A stretch of 64,000 bases of DNA from assembly GCA_023362775.1 (NCBI GenBank), contig JALMGJ010000005.1, forward strand, positions 63,183,463 to 63,247,462, read 5' to 3'. Shown one piece after another: positions 9,949 to 21,060 of the stretch (positions within the stretch are counted from its first letter, which is position 1; every line of letters starts with the position of its first letter). The notes beneath the pieces are model-generated. The model had not been told where the DNA came from. It saw only the letters and a program-made list of their open reading frames with translations, and did no database searches. Source of the DNA: Charina bottae (lineage: Eukaryota; Chordata; Lepidosauria; Squamata; Charinaidae). The position numbers and the translations under genes were made by a program.

Positions 9949-12900
9949 TAAATTAAATTTATATTTACAAGATTAAAGCATCAAAGGTAGAAGGGTTTCT
10001 CCCCTGCCCCCAAACAGCCTATAGGTTTTGGGAGCTATTTGAAAGCTGAGGATAAAAGCCTTCTATCTACCTCAGGTGATTGGAAAATTAGTGAAATAAT
10101 GGAACTGCTCTATTCGAAAAATAAATAAATAGAGCAAGTGGGAAAGGAGGGCACTTGGAAAGAAAAACAGCAATTTAAAAAAAACCTGCCTGCTGGGTTT
10201 CAAACCAGCAACTTTTGGATTACAAGGTGAAAGCTTTACTGATTGTGGTATATTAACAGTGGAAAATAAAGTCTAAAAGCTACTAGAGGTAATGTTAAGC
10301 ATTAGAGGTGGCCCTTTCTCTGCAAAGTAGCCAGGGAAGCAAAATGAAAGCGCTCTAACCCAAACGCATAAGAGCTCTTGAGCTGGTATAGGGAAGAAAA
10401 GTGTACTTTCTGCAGATGGTTTTCCGAGACAGCAGAGGATCAATAGAAGGCAACAGTGTCTGTTTCTGCCCTCCAGAAATAGTTCCCAGCTAATTTGGAT
10501 GAAGGGGAAAGAGATAAGTCTGGAACTGCCCTGAGAATGTCTGTGCTATCCCAAGGTATGTGCACCTGACAGCTTTAAACTGCTTTTTCTACTTGCGATT
10601 ATTAGAGTTAGAACAGGTCTATGCAGAACACAAAGGCGTACTTTCTGTGAATCTCTACTGCTATATTAAGCATAAAGCTGTCAGTGAAGTAATGCAGAAG
10701 TAGGACAGAAATTCTGTAGAATAAAATATGTCATGAATTTTTTTAAAGCAAAAGACAGTATTTTAAGTGAAACAATACCCTTTCTCCACACACAGAACAC
10801 TTTTATGTATGTGCATAACTATATCTATTTATCTATCTAGTTATAATCTGAAATATTTCTGAGTCTCAGTTCATATGTCAATTTATGTATGTATGTTTGT
10901 GTGTGTGTAATTTAAAAACCAACAAACATATTAAAAAGATCTAAGAACAAAGTCAAGATTCCAATAGCAACTTTTGCATGTACTGGGGTTAAAAATAAGA
11001 GGAATTTAGCCTATTATGCATTGGAAAAAGTATTATGATATATACTCACGGATAAGCCAAGAATTTTAGGTGCCAAAATGCACCCAAAAAATTGGGTTTG
11101 ACTTATCCACAGATAGGCTTATCCATGAGTATATTTGGTAGTACTTTTTTAAAGTACCCATATTTCCAGTATGTACTCACCAATAAGCCCATCTGTGGAT
11201 AAGCCGACCCTCAAAGTTTTAACCAAAATACTATGAAATATGTGGGTCAGCTTATCCATGGGTGGGGTATTTTCATAGTATTTTTGTTAAAAATTTGAGG
11301 GTCAGCTTATTAGCGGATGGGCTTATCCACAAGTACATATGGTACTTTTTTTCAAATTGAATCAAAAGTAACTTTTCTGGTATATCCCAATACCTCCCAT
11401 CTTTTGTATGTCAAATTTTTCTATTACTACAATTTTCCATAGTTTTTCATACAGGGATCCAGTATTGTGCTATGGCGAGCCTTGGGTTCAAATCATGAAT
11501 TGAACAGCTATGTTAGTTTAATTCTCTAAACTGCCTCACTAAATAATGACAGTAAACATATCATTGGAGTCTAACTAATATTCCTTATATCCATACTATT
11601 AATCTATCTAATCACTTCTGAACAGTGTACATGACCACCAGACATGCATACAGGTGCCCTTTCTTTTACCACACTTTACACATTTATATGGGCCTTTTCC
11701 AGCAATTTTGTATAATACCATCTATGAATCACTTTTAAGTAATTTTCCTTGATCTTTGCTGATATTGATTGTAATTTGGAGTTATATAATAAATAACTAA
11801 TTATAAATAAGTAATTCCAGAAGATATTTTAAAACAGAAATTGGCATGTATGAACCTTAATTGGTTACAAATGAATAAAATTAGTCTTTTTGTTAAAAAT
11901 ATAATCCATAAAATGTTATCATTATGACTGCTAACAGCTTTTGAAAATCTTATGTTAGAATCTTCAAGGTCTAATATCCAAAATTTATATTTAATTTTTA
12001 ATGGATTCTTTTGGAGTGTGGAATTTGTTTTGATTTTATATTGGCTCCTAATCTGTAAGGAAAGCTGAGAACTTCTTTGAAAGTTAGTAAATGAAGCTAA
12101 CCAGAGATTATTTTAAATATGATTGCTTAAAGTATTTTAAACCTCTTTGTAGTTCCAGTTAATTTAGTAGAATTTAATATGAATATTTATAAATACTAAT
12201 GATAGTTGCCTCTGTCTTTTTCTACATTCTGAGTTGCAATTGTTTGGTGTCTAAAATGTAACTGTATTACATTATCAATTATTTGAAGACATATCTGCTC
12301 AAATGTATATTACTTACCAGACATAGAATTCCAGGTATAAACTCCAATAGGACCCAAAAATGTTTGGTATGGGTTGCTAATGGCATTGTAGCAGGTAAAT
12401 CCAGAACTAAGGAAGGAACTGAGCAAAGTAAGAACCAGCAGAAATATAATCACACCATTGAAAGTCTTCATAGTAGTATTTTCTAGAGCATCTGTAACTG
12501 AAACATAATCCTTCATAATTAGTATCACAAGATGCAGAGATAATATAAGTAATACGGATATAGACATATTTCACTTGAAAGAACCTGGTAGCACCTTTTC
12601 TGATTAGCAAATTATTAAAAGGCATTAGTTTCCATGAACAGCAGCTCAATTCATCAGATGCATAGAGTGGCTGGTCGGAAAAGTATCAACCAGACTTCTG
12701 GTTTTTTGCCATAGATTAACACCGCTCTCTCTTCCTACAATGTCCACAAGAAAGAACTGATTTTTATGAGGGTAATTTTTATGAGGGTAATTAAAAAAGT
12801 AAAAATGTAGAACTTTTAAAGAAGCAATTGATGATAATGAAGGCTGCTTTCAAATATGATCTGGCACATTGGATTGTCTGTTCCCAACTGGGTACCATCT

Positions 12901-15900
12901 AGATAGAATGGAATCAGAACATTGATTGAAATGATGGGTACACAGCATCAGATTAGGAAAGACTGCTTTAGCTTTTTGAAAACATTTACTGACTATTGTG
13001 CATGGAAATATGTAATCAAGAGCTGGGATTTTGCAGATGGTCTTTCCTTCATACAGTCATGTATACTGCTAATTACTTGAACACAGCATATCGGTGCAGA
13101 ACTGAATGCATATAGCTTTGTATGCAGTACTAGTGACTCTGCTTCATTTTAAAAAGATTCTGATCACATCAAGAAAATATGTATACATGTGTTTATGTGT
13201 ACAATTCATACAATTCATTCCTCTCTATTGAGACCTTTGAGAATGTGATTTGTCTCTTCCATGCATTCATTATTCTTGGATCTGAAAAGTATTAGGACTT
13301 GTAGAAATTAGGAATCACTCTCAGCAGTCTTAGGAGTCTTCCTCGCTTTCTCTCTCTTATTACTTATTGTCAAAAATCCCTGAAATAAGCATTTGATTTT
13401 ATTTCTTATAGTATACCAAAATCTTTCTGATTTCTTGAAAGTTTTCTTCTCCTGTAGAAGAAACTGCTCCTTGTCTATCTTATTAGAATTGTTTTTGTTG
13501 TTGTTCAGTCGTTTAGTCGTGTCCAACTCTTCGTGACCTCATGGACCATAGCACGCCAGGCCTTCCTGTCCTCCACTGTCTCTCAGAGTTTACTCAAATT
13601 CATGTTCATTACATCGGTGATGCTATCTAACCATCTCATCCTCTGCCGTCCCCTTCTCCTTTTGCCTTCAGTCTTTCCCAGCATCAGGGTCTTTTCCAGT
13701 GAGTCCTCTCTTCGCATTAGGTGGCCAAAGTATTTGAGCTTCAGCTTCAGCATCTGTCCTTCCAATGAGCAGTCAGGGTTGATTTCCTTTAGGATTGACT
13801 GGTTTGACCTCCTTGCAGTCCAAGGGACTCTCAAGAGTCTTCTCCAGCACCACAGTTCGAAAGCATCAATTCTTCGGCGCTCAGCCTTCCTTATGGTCCA
13901 ACTCTCACAGCCATACATTACTACTGGGAAAACCATAGCTTTAACTATACGGACCTTTTTCGGAAAGGTGATGTCTCTGCTTTTTAATATGCTGTCTAGG
14001 TTTGCCATAGCTTTCCTCCCAAGGAGCAAGCGTCTTTTAATTTCATGGCTGCAGTCACCTTCTGCGGTGATCTTGGAGCCCAAGAAAATAAAATCTGTCA
14101 CTGCTTCCATTTCTTCCCCTTCTATTTGCCAGGAAGTGCTATGGTCCATGAGGTCACGAAGAGTTGGACACGACTAAATGACTGAACAACAACAACAATA
14201 TTTCAAAGACATGATGTATATTTTATCTCATAATTCTTTGCCAAAATCTTGTGTTTTAAAAATTAGAATAAAGAAACAAAAATAGGTTATTTTAAGTGTT
14301 TCTAAAATCAAAAGAGAGAAGGTATAACTATTTCCACTCAAATATATCCATTCAAATATAATCCATTCAAGTATAATCCAACTAAATATTTTATGTATTA
14401 TCTTAAATTAACTATTGTTCGCGTCATGAAAAGTTCATCTTGAGAATCAATAGTATGGCTCTCTGTATGTATACACAGAAATGTCTGTGATTTCTTTGTA
14501 AGAATGTCAAACATTTATGCTAGCCCAGAAGTGTCTAAATGTTGGGAAGATATTTTAAATCAAACCTAAAATGAACAAAAGTGTTAGTCTCCTTTGCTGT
14601 ATGGTTAAACATTTAGAACATAATCGGTTGTGAATATATTTAAGAATAAAACATTTTTTTAATGTTGGGAGGTGAGGAATAGCTTATGAACGTGAGGCAC
14701 CTCATTCTATGATTCTCTGGAAAGCCCAAGAAAGCCCACAGTCATTTATTACACAACATAAATCACAAATGGCAGCCTAATAAGTGTCTGCTAGTTTAAT
14801 TGTGTGTCGTGGTTTGCACAGTTAGAATGCAAAATGTAAGAGAAGAGATCAAATTTATTGTTCAGTCAAGGAAGGCTCATGAGAAATCTGGAGGATAATA
14901 TCAGATGCCTTTCTTAGTTGTGGTAAGGCTACTAATTAACTGACCTTTTAATATTCAAGCAAATTGCTCTTGCCAATGAATTTCTAGCTACCCAAGAAAT
15001 GCTGTGTAATAGCCTCTGTATAATTCACACCTCAGAGCTTTCTACATTTAGCTCTCTTGCTCAGTTCCACCACGAACAGCAGAAGATATGTATTCAATTG
15101 TGCTATGGTACATAACAAAATGAATTTTGCACTATCATAAAATATGAAAACTAATATAATATGGTCTGATATATGTATTATTATTATTTGTTAGACTTAA
15201 TATAGCCACCCACTCCAGTGTGATGTTCAATGAGAAGGAGCTTAATTTAATCTAATACACTGCTTTTAATAATGGTATTCATATACTATGTGTTGAAAAG
15301 TGGGGGAGGGACTGTCAGCCCTTCAAGGTAGTCCAGACAAGCAACCAAAACCATGAATACTATCACTACCTTTATTGTAAGGTTACAGCAACAGAATCTT
15401 GCAAGTCTGAAAGCACTTCTCCCCTCCCTTGCCTTTACTATCCAGAGAACTAGGGAAGGTTCCTTCTGAGACGCTTTCTCCACCCCCATTCCTTTTGTGG
15501 ACTGAGATATCTCTTGTCTGACTGTTGTCTAGGCTGCAGCTCCTCCTTCCCAAGGTTATTCTTACAGCCCATTATGGTCGGGAGAGTATGGGGTGGTGAC
15601 TGTAATGAGATTTCTCCTATTGTCAGTTCTTTTCAGAGCTACAGTATGTTAGGTTTGAATTTGGAGGCTCCACTTAGCTATCATGTCTAATAATGTGGTT
15701 GGCACTGACACCACACTGACTGCTCTTGAGAATGACCTGGTGTGGGACCTGGATAATAGTGTGGTCTTCCTAGTCCTACTCGATCTCATCTTTCTTTGAT
15801 AACAGTGATCAGGGTATCCATCTGTACCACTTCTGAGAGTTGAGACTGGGGTGTACTTTGTTGCAGTGGTTTTCTTCCCTCCTCAAGAGAAAAGGGTGTT

Positions 15901-18128
15901 GGTAGGGACAGAGAGGTTGAATCCTAAGGTCCTTCTTTATGGAATGCCCCAGGGCTCTGCTTTCTCATCCCTCCTATTTAACATGTAGCTGAAGCCACTG
16001 GAAGAGGTCATCTACCAGCACAATGTCAGAGGATATCAGATACATGATCCTGAGCTGAACAGGAGATGCAGTTGAGTACTGTCCTAGTGCTGAACATTAT
16101 CAGAGTCTGGATGTGAAAAAGAGACTCAGGCTCAATTTCTCTAAGACAGAGTAGATGTGGTTTTGGATTTAGCTAGGCCAGTGATATTCCATCTTTAGTT
16201 CTGGTCAGGTTTGCTCCTCTGGACTGAACTAGTTTGTAACTTGAGGGTCCTCCTTGACTAACAAATCCTGCTAAAGGAGATGGAGATGATGATGATAAAT
16301 TAAATACTATGGGCAGTTGTGATAACTCTGACTAAGAGAGCCTTTCTACAACTAAATACTGTATTTGTGCCAGTTACAACCATTTCCAAATCAGAAGGCC
16401 CTGCTCACAGTCACTCATGCCTTGATCATCTCTCAATTGGACCACTACAATTTGCTTTACGTGGGGCTGCTCTTGAAGACCAACTATATCTGGTCCAGAA
16501 TTCAGTGGCTGAAGTATTAATGGGCACCTCTCAGTTTGCTGGAGTAACATCACTACTATGAGAGTTGTCAGTTGGTTTCTGGGTTCAGCACCAGTTCAAG
16601 GTGCTGGTAGTCACCTTTAAAGCCCTATATGGTTTGGGATCTGCATAACTGATCTTCTCCCACTGGTTTCTGCCCATCCAATAAGATCTTGGAGGGAAGG
16701 TACTCTTCAAATCATATCCCCGAGAGATTTTCATAACCAGGTCCATGAAGGAATGCCTATTCTGTTGTTGCCTTCCTCTTTTGGAACAGGGCTCCATCAG
16801 AGGTCAGGTGTGCACTAATCCAGCTGGCTATTCTGGAGAGTCTTTGGTTATTGATACTATGGTAAATTCCCTCTCTGTAGGATGCAATTGTTGTTATTAT
16901 GACTGTTTTTCCTCATTGTGTTATTGGATAAGAAGTTTTACTGTTGTTATTGGTGTGGGGAGAGAGCTTTCTTTGCTATTCTATTTTATTTTTGCCGCTT
17001 GACCCTTTTCAGTAATTGCAGTAATAAAATAGAATAATATTAAAACAATATCAGTTAACAGATGTGTGAAGTTCTCTCTTTATCATTTTAAAAGCTTATT
17101 GGATTACCTTATTTTATTTTGAATTTTACACAACTGATTCTTGTCTATGTCCCGCCACAATATCATTTGCACATTTCAGAATGGCTAATATTTAGGAAAT
17201 CAACAAATATGGATGTTCATTTTGCTGTACTGTGTAAATAATGTAATGAAGGACAATATAATATAGAAAAGCCTCACTAAAGGTATCAGTTAAAATCAAA
17301 GTACATTTGGCTGGATTATACCATGGTAGCATCACAAGTAGGAATACTGTAGTTTAATTAACTTTCTGGCCCATAGGCCGTAATAATAAAAGGGTTGTAG
17401 TTTAATTAATAGATAAAAGCCAGTTTTCTCTGGAAATGCCATAGAACTCCTGCCTGGAGACTGTGAGGATCAGATACTCTTTCACATTAAGAGCCTTGTT
17501 CAGCAACTAAGTTTTCTGTTTGCCTCACGCATTTTGATATGTACAACATAAAAATTAAGATGGCAGTCACATGCATCTACAAAAGGGGCAGGCTTTGACA
17601 TCACTGCCATTTTTTTACTGTTACTAGTAATATTAATAGCTTTTTAAAGTTTGCATGTAAAATATTTTTTACCATTTATTTATTGTTCAACAATTTCCTC
17701 CTGAGTGAAATACTTGTCTTCTTTAAATGGCTTACTGTATAAACAATGAACACTTGCCTGAAAGTTTATAATACTAGACAGATCGTATCAAACCCAGCTA
17801 CTCCCAACAATAGCGACAAATTCACTTGAGAGAGGGAGAGGGAGAGGGAGATTCATTAATTTTGGTCAATGACAAGCATTATTCACTTCACTTGTTATTT
17901 ACCTTGAAAGTTGGTGTGTGGCGAACTAATTCCACCAGATACATCTGAGCAAACTCCTTGGAAAAGTCCGTATGTAATTCTTAGCTTCATATTGGAATTT
18001 TCTTTGGAGTAGGTAATCTCACTTGACACCCAGTTTTTAGTTGCAAGAACAATGCAAACAATCACAAAAGAGCACATGCTGGTGAAAAAAGCAGAGGCAA
18101 ACATCAAAGATTTTCGCCTGGATGGCAT
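5774..18128 (-). CDS. CLRN3: CLRN3 (clarin-3), spliced gene, three coding exons
   Basis: The coding sequence joins 18128-17903, 12497-12318 and 6045-5774. That is 226+180+272 bp, giving 225 residues and a stop. Both introns are GT-AG and in phase 1. The protein matches clarin-3 along its length, including ISNPYQTFLGP, GVYTWN, NKLSAEL and a C-terminal DGILF. The usual length is about 226 residues, so it looks complete. Clarins are four-pass membrane glycoproteins of the plasma membrane; the function of clarin-3 is poorly known. Membrane segments are near residues 8-30, 90-112, 136-152 and 178-200. An N-glycosylation site (N82-T-T) lies in the first loop. Introns are 5.4 and 6.3 kb and full of mobile elements. 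No in-frame defect is seen. Confidence 0.95.
7115..7272. repeat. (ATACAT)n followed by (CG/CA)n microsatellite
   Basis: About 16 uninterrupted atacat hexamers run from 7119 to 7218, then cacgcgcgcacacgcac and a CA run to about 7268. Open frames on both strands here are artefacts of the repeat. Confidence 0.95.
7380..7412. repeat. (TCC)n tract
   Basis: Interrupted tcctcc repeats just 5' of the L1 insertion; pyrimidine-rich on this strand. Confidence 0.8.
8181..8648 (+). pseudogene. Truncated L1 ORF1-like reading frame
   Basis: 155-codon open frame in the deleted L1. The first 60 residues are charged and helical-looking (MEDFKEDLRELHCQQEDIF, then DIRDEILAKMKQLYENT), as in the N-terminal coiled coil of L1 ORF1 proteins. 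The rest (from about residue 65) has no RRM-like motif and looks like read-through of other sequence. It is unlikely to make a working RNA chaperone. Confidence 0.5.
9130..9197. repeat. (GT)n/(AT)n microsatellite in L1 3' region
   Basis: A short gtgtgtgt run is followed by about 24 at repeats to 9197. Confidence 0.95.
9507..11039. other. CLRN3 intron 2 DNA with CA repeat
   Basis: It contains an uninterrupted (CA)n at 9897-9944. A B-box-like ggtttgaaaccc near 10195 on the minus strand hints at an old tRNA-derived SINE, but no full element is visible. Otherwise nothing was recognised. Confidence 0.5.
11040..11338. mobile_element. Palindromic TA-ended DNA transposon (MITE-like)
   Basis: The ends tatactcacggataagcc and ggcttatccacaagtacata are imperfect inverted repeats. 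Inside are further inverted copies of the same motif (cttatccatgagtat near 11129, cccatctgtggataagcc near 11188 and ggtcagcttatcc near 11245). It is thus made of nested palindromes. TA at the edges would fit a Tc1/mariner-type target, but the class is not certain. Confidence 0.6.
12318..12497 (-). CDS. CLRN3: CLRN3 exon 2
   Basis: The acceptor tttcag and donor tctg|gtaagt bound 180 bp in phase 1-1 (residues 76-135). It encodes VTDALENTTMKTFNGV, the second membrane segment (IIFLLVLTLLSSFLSSGF) and the clarin-typical TCYNAISNPYQTFLGPIG followed by VYTWNSMS. N82-T-T is a possible N-glycosylation site. The frame extends past the acceptor on the minus strand, but homology stops at the splice site. 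Confidence 0.95.
13492..14199 (-). mobile_element. Bov-B LINE 3' fragment with an inverted second 3' tail
   Basis: 13495-14138 is the 3' end of Bov-B in minus orientation. It aligns base for base with 51181-51818, with about five differences that I count. At 14136-14138 (gtg) it switches to the same family's last 55-60 bases in plus orientation (gctatggtccatgaggtcac ... actgaacaacaac). The insertion therefore has a Bov-B 3' tail with AAC repeats at both ends. The minus-strand frame 14149-13583 encodes the C-terminal part of the Bov-B protein (SWTIRKAERRRIDAFELWCW and onward). No target duplication was identified. Confidence 0.9.
14200..15689. other. CLRN3 intron 1 DNA, nothing recognised
   Basis: AT-rich with scattered short frames. 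The frame at 15286-15489 on the minus strand has no family resemblance. Confidence 0.5.
15690..17040 (+). mobile_element. Degraded L2/CR1-group LINE (reverse transcriptase remains and 3' end)
   Basis: Broken frames show reverse-transcriptase echoes: LVLLDL near 15770, then GMPQGSAFSSLLFNM near 15945 (motif B, GxPQGS). Further on come LSKTE near 16135 and LDYCN near 16440, a short stretch typical of L2-type LINEs. The 3' part reads VQNSVAEVLMG near 16495 in a further frame. It ends in aataaaatagaataatatt near 17035. Many stops and frameshifts show it is old. Confidence 0.7.
17903..18128 (-). CDS. CLRN3: CLRN3 exon 1 (start codon exon)
   Basis: ATG at 18128-18126 begins MPSRRKSLMFASAFFTSMCS, matching the clarin-3 N terminus. 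An upstream in-frame ATG at 18185 would add 19 residues (MPEDKSYFSSGKLLSLSNI) with no counterpart in the family, so the inner start is preferred. The first membrane segment is followed by TKNWVSSEI, then ITYGLFQGVCS, typical of the first extracellular loop. The exon ends NFQ plus one base at the donor ag|gtaaat. Confidence 0.94.
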
Positions 18129-18557
18129 TATGTTAGAAAGAGATAAGAGTTTTCCTGAACTGAAGTAAGATTTATCCTCTGGCACTCAATTCTTTTGATG
18201 AGAATTCCAGTATATGAAGGTTTTGCCTCTTTTGCTGGTAAACGAAAGCACATTGCCAACGCCCATAAACTTTGGACTAACAGTAATGGTAATAAAGAAG
18301 TAAAATAGCTGAACTTTGGTCTGCAGTAAAATATTACCATGGTGACAAGAAAAACACTCAGATCATGACATGTTGAGATTCTCATAATGTAGCCACAACG
18401 TTAAACTTCATCTCCATAAGGAGAACGATGAAACAGTTAATTATTTACAGTGTCACCGAGAATGCACATTTTTTCTGTACCTTTTTTTTTTTGGTCATGG
18501 CTTTAAAAAAACACATGGCAAGATTAAGGATTGCTTCATTCTGGAAGATCTGAATGG
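18129..18557. promoter_or_regulatory. CLRN3: CLRN3 5' flank / presumed promoter region
   Basis: About 430 bp upstream of the start codon. It is AT-rich and not CpG-rich, as is common for tissue-restricted genes. No TATA box or start site could be fixed. Confidence 0.4.
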
Positions 18558-18777
18558 TATATACACTCTACCTTCCCTTAAGTGAAATGGTTGTTAAGCG
18601 AAGTGATTGCTAAGTAAAACTGCAACTGTGCTTACAATCTTACTTCAGCTTTCCTTTGCTTTACAGACCTGTGAAGGTCGTAAATGCAAGGATTGGTCAC
18701 AAAGTTACTTTTCATCATTGTTGTAACTGTGAACAGTCACTGTATGAGGCAGTTGCTAAACGAGGACTACCTGTATA
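18558..18777. mobile_element. DNA transposon fragment (gttgctaa / gaggactacctgta type)
   Basis: The right end aacgaggactacctgtata, with repeated ttgctaag / gttgttaagcgaag, follows the common squamate non-autonomous repeat whose ends read tacaggtagtcctcg. The left end (acactctaccttccctt) is degraded. TA flanks would fit a mariner-like origin; the class is inferred. Confidence 0.6.
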
Positions 18778-20538
18778 CCTTCCTGCAACCACTGAGTGCC
18801 AGTAGCTGGATAGCTCCTAAAGCTAATGTACTACACATAAAAATCTAAAGTATGAAGCTCTGTCAGGTCAATTCCCAGTAGAGGGTTGGAACTGCATAGA
18901 ATAACATCTGGCTATCCACGTCTTAGGAGTCCCAATAAAAGATGAAACTAGTCACATGGTGCTACACATTACTGTAGATACATGGTAGCCACACTTTCAA
19001 TTATTCTGAGAAATTGCACTGCGCAAGTGCTGATACAAATATAAAAAACGATGTCACACATGGAAATTCCTCAGTAATACCCATTTGCAGACATTGGGTT
19101 TCCTTGCATGTTCACTGATTGCACAGCTTCAGGAATGCAGAATACTTCTTATTAAAATGAGAAGGAATAGGAAGACTTAAATATTGCAAAGAATTTTAGA
19201 ACATATATGCATAGAACATTAATAATGAGAAAATTAATATTCATATATACTAAACTTGTTTGAAGCTTCTAAAAAATATATGATTTGGGAGAGACTCGCT
19301 TGAATCACCCTTCATGACTGGATCTTTGTCCTGGATCTTCAAATTGGAACTTTGAATTAATTTGAATAAAATTGAATAACATACACAAGTGATAACATTC
19401 ATACACTTAGTTAATCATTGCACAAGCAGTATATAACATGTCATTCTCAAAAGAGGCTAAGCTTGCCAATGAGCCATGCCAACAAGACTGCAGATCCAGA
19501 AATGTAATTGGTAAAGAATAGTGGATTTTTCTGTCCTTAGTAAGATTGTAAGAATTGTATAATCAATTCCTCAAATACAGTAAGACTTACTTTCGAATAA
19601 TAAAGTATAACATTGCACCATCCTAAAATATTCCACATAATATATCACTAATAAATTATTAGATTACGGATGTAAGAAAATATTTTCTTAATATCTCCCC
19701 TTGAATCTGGGTTTTCACATTGTACTAAGCTTTAATGTAGTTTGCTTGATTACAGAATTGGTTCGTACTGGGATAGCGCACTGTCTGAAACCATGGTTTA
19801 TTTTTGATCACTTGATTGCAGTAGAGATGCATGGTTTTATTTATGGCTGCTTGGATTATTTCTGATGTATTTGCATTGTGCCAGGCCTCAACCTAAATCA
19901 TAAAGATGCAAAGTTAGAGCAGATAGAAAAGATGGATTTGATCAAGGAAGCCAGGATAACAGTTATTCTGGCTTATTCCTGGAGTTTTCAAGACACTGGC
20001 TCAAACAAAGCATATGATTACACACAGTAAATCTTGTGAGTTCATGTCTGACACAAGGTTTATACATGGGATTTCACATCTTCCAATCACTTACTTGCTT
20101 AGTCAATGTGCAGGCAAACCAGTAGTAACCAGAAAACTTGAATGCTCTTTGCAAAATATAATATTAAATGTTATGCAGCAGTTGCATATCAATGGAACAG
20201 TAAAGAATTTCATTTATGCATAATAAAGTTACTCACAGAAAATGTGTGGGAGTTGATATCATACATATGGAAAGAAAAGAATATCTTGCATAATTTTACT
20301 GGCATAGCAACAAATAATTATTTTGCTGATTCAATCACCATCTTAATTAAAGAGAGATCCATAAATGCACTATACCATTACACATTTTTTAAAGGCCTCA
20401 TGGCATATGCACAAATACCCATGTAATATAAAGTGTCTGGATTGTCAGATTTGAAGTAGAAAGAGGAATGAAGGGTAACAATCATTCCTTGTGTTTTTGT
20501 TGTGTTTTACATCGCTAAAGCTTTTTGAATCCTTAGAA
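18778..20538. other. Intergenic, nothing recognised
   Basis: AT-rich sequence between CLRN3 and the hAT element at 20539; only short chance frames (20014-20426). Confidence 0.5.
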
Positions 20539-20964
20539 CAGAGCTTTCCAAACTTTTCACGTTGGTGACACACTTTTTAGACATGCATCATTTCGCGACA
20601 CACTCTTACAGCAGGGCACAAGGCAGGCACTAGGACCTGCGCGGAGTCACAGCAGGTTTGGAGGCAGCCAGGCACAAGGCAGGCACTAGGACCTGCGTGG
20701 AGTCACAGCAGGTTTGGAGGCAGCAAGGCACAAGGCAGGCACTAGGACCTGCGTGGAGTCACAGCAGGTTTGGAGGCAGCAAGGCACAAGGCAGGCACTA
20801 GGACCTGCGCGGAATCACAGCAGGTTTGGAAGCAGCAAGGCACAAGGCAGGCACTAGGACCTGCGTGGAGTCACAGCAGGTTTGGAGACGGCAGCAGCCG
20901 CGACACACCCAGACACTGCAGCTGACACACTAACGTGTCCGGACACACAGTTTGGAAAGCTCTG
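20539..20964. mobile_element. hAT MITE with five 56-bp internal repeats
   Basis: The ends cagagctttccaaactttt and cagtttggaaagctctg are inverted. They are flanked by ccttagaa (20531-20538) and ccttagat (20965-20972), an 8-bp target duplication with one change. The interior begins with gtgacacac and gcgacacac motifs, then five tandem 56-bp units. It is the same family as 41827-42116 and related to 32104-32283. Confidence 0.9.
20616..20895. repeat. 56-bp tandem repeat, five copies
   Basis: Units start gcacaaggcaggcactagga at 20616, 20672, 20728, 20784 and 20840, with few differences. The spacing is exactly 56 bp. It is a minisatellite within the MITE, not a CRISPR array. Confidence 0.95.
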
Positions 20965-20999
20965 CCTTAGATCATCTTATCACAAGTTCCCTGCCACCA

Positions 21000-21060
21000 T
21001 CACCACTACCCTCCCTCTCTCCCTCTCCCTCTCTCTCTCTCTCTCTCCCACATACACACA
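21000..21060. repeat. (TC)n/(CA) simple repeat
   Basis: Pyrimidine tract of ctctccc and tctctctc units followed by a short CA run. Confidence 0.85.

Larger units (their letters stand above)
6046..12317 (-). other. CLRN3: CLRN3 intron 2
   Basis: 6272-bp intron bounded by gtaagt (12317-12312) and cttttag (before 6045). It contains the (ATACAT)n/(CA)n microsatellite near 7.1-7.3 kb, the internally deleted L1 at 7504-9490, a CA repeat at 9897-9944 and the palindromic DNA element at 11040-11338. The remainder is AT-rich with no recognised exon. Confidence 0.85.
12498..17902 (-). other. CLRN3: CLRN3 intron 1
   Basis: 5405-bp intron from ag|gtaaat (17902) to tttcag (12498). It holds the double-tailed Bov-B at 13492-14199 and the old L2-like LINE at about 15690-17040. 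Stretches 12498-13490 and 14200-15690 are AT-rich with nothing recognised. A short gagagg repeat lies at 17831-17851. Confidence 0.85.

Noticed and set aside
10180..10270. tRNA-like or mitochondrial tRNA-like piece on the minus strand
   Set aside because: A B-box-like ggtttgaaaccc is present, but neither a full tRNA fold nor flanking mitochondrial genes can be seen.
20616..20895. Regular direct repeats resembling a CRISPR array
   Set aside because: The units are contiguous 56-bp tandem copies with no unique spacers, inside a hAT MITE of a vertebrate genome.
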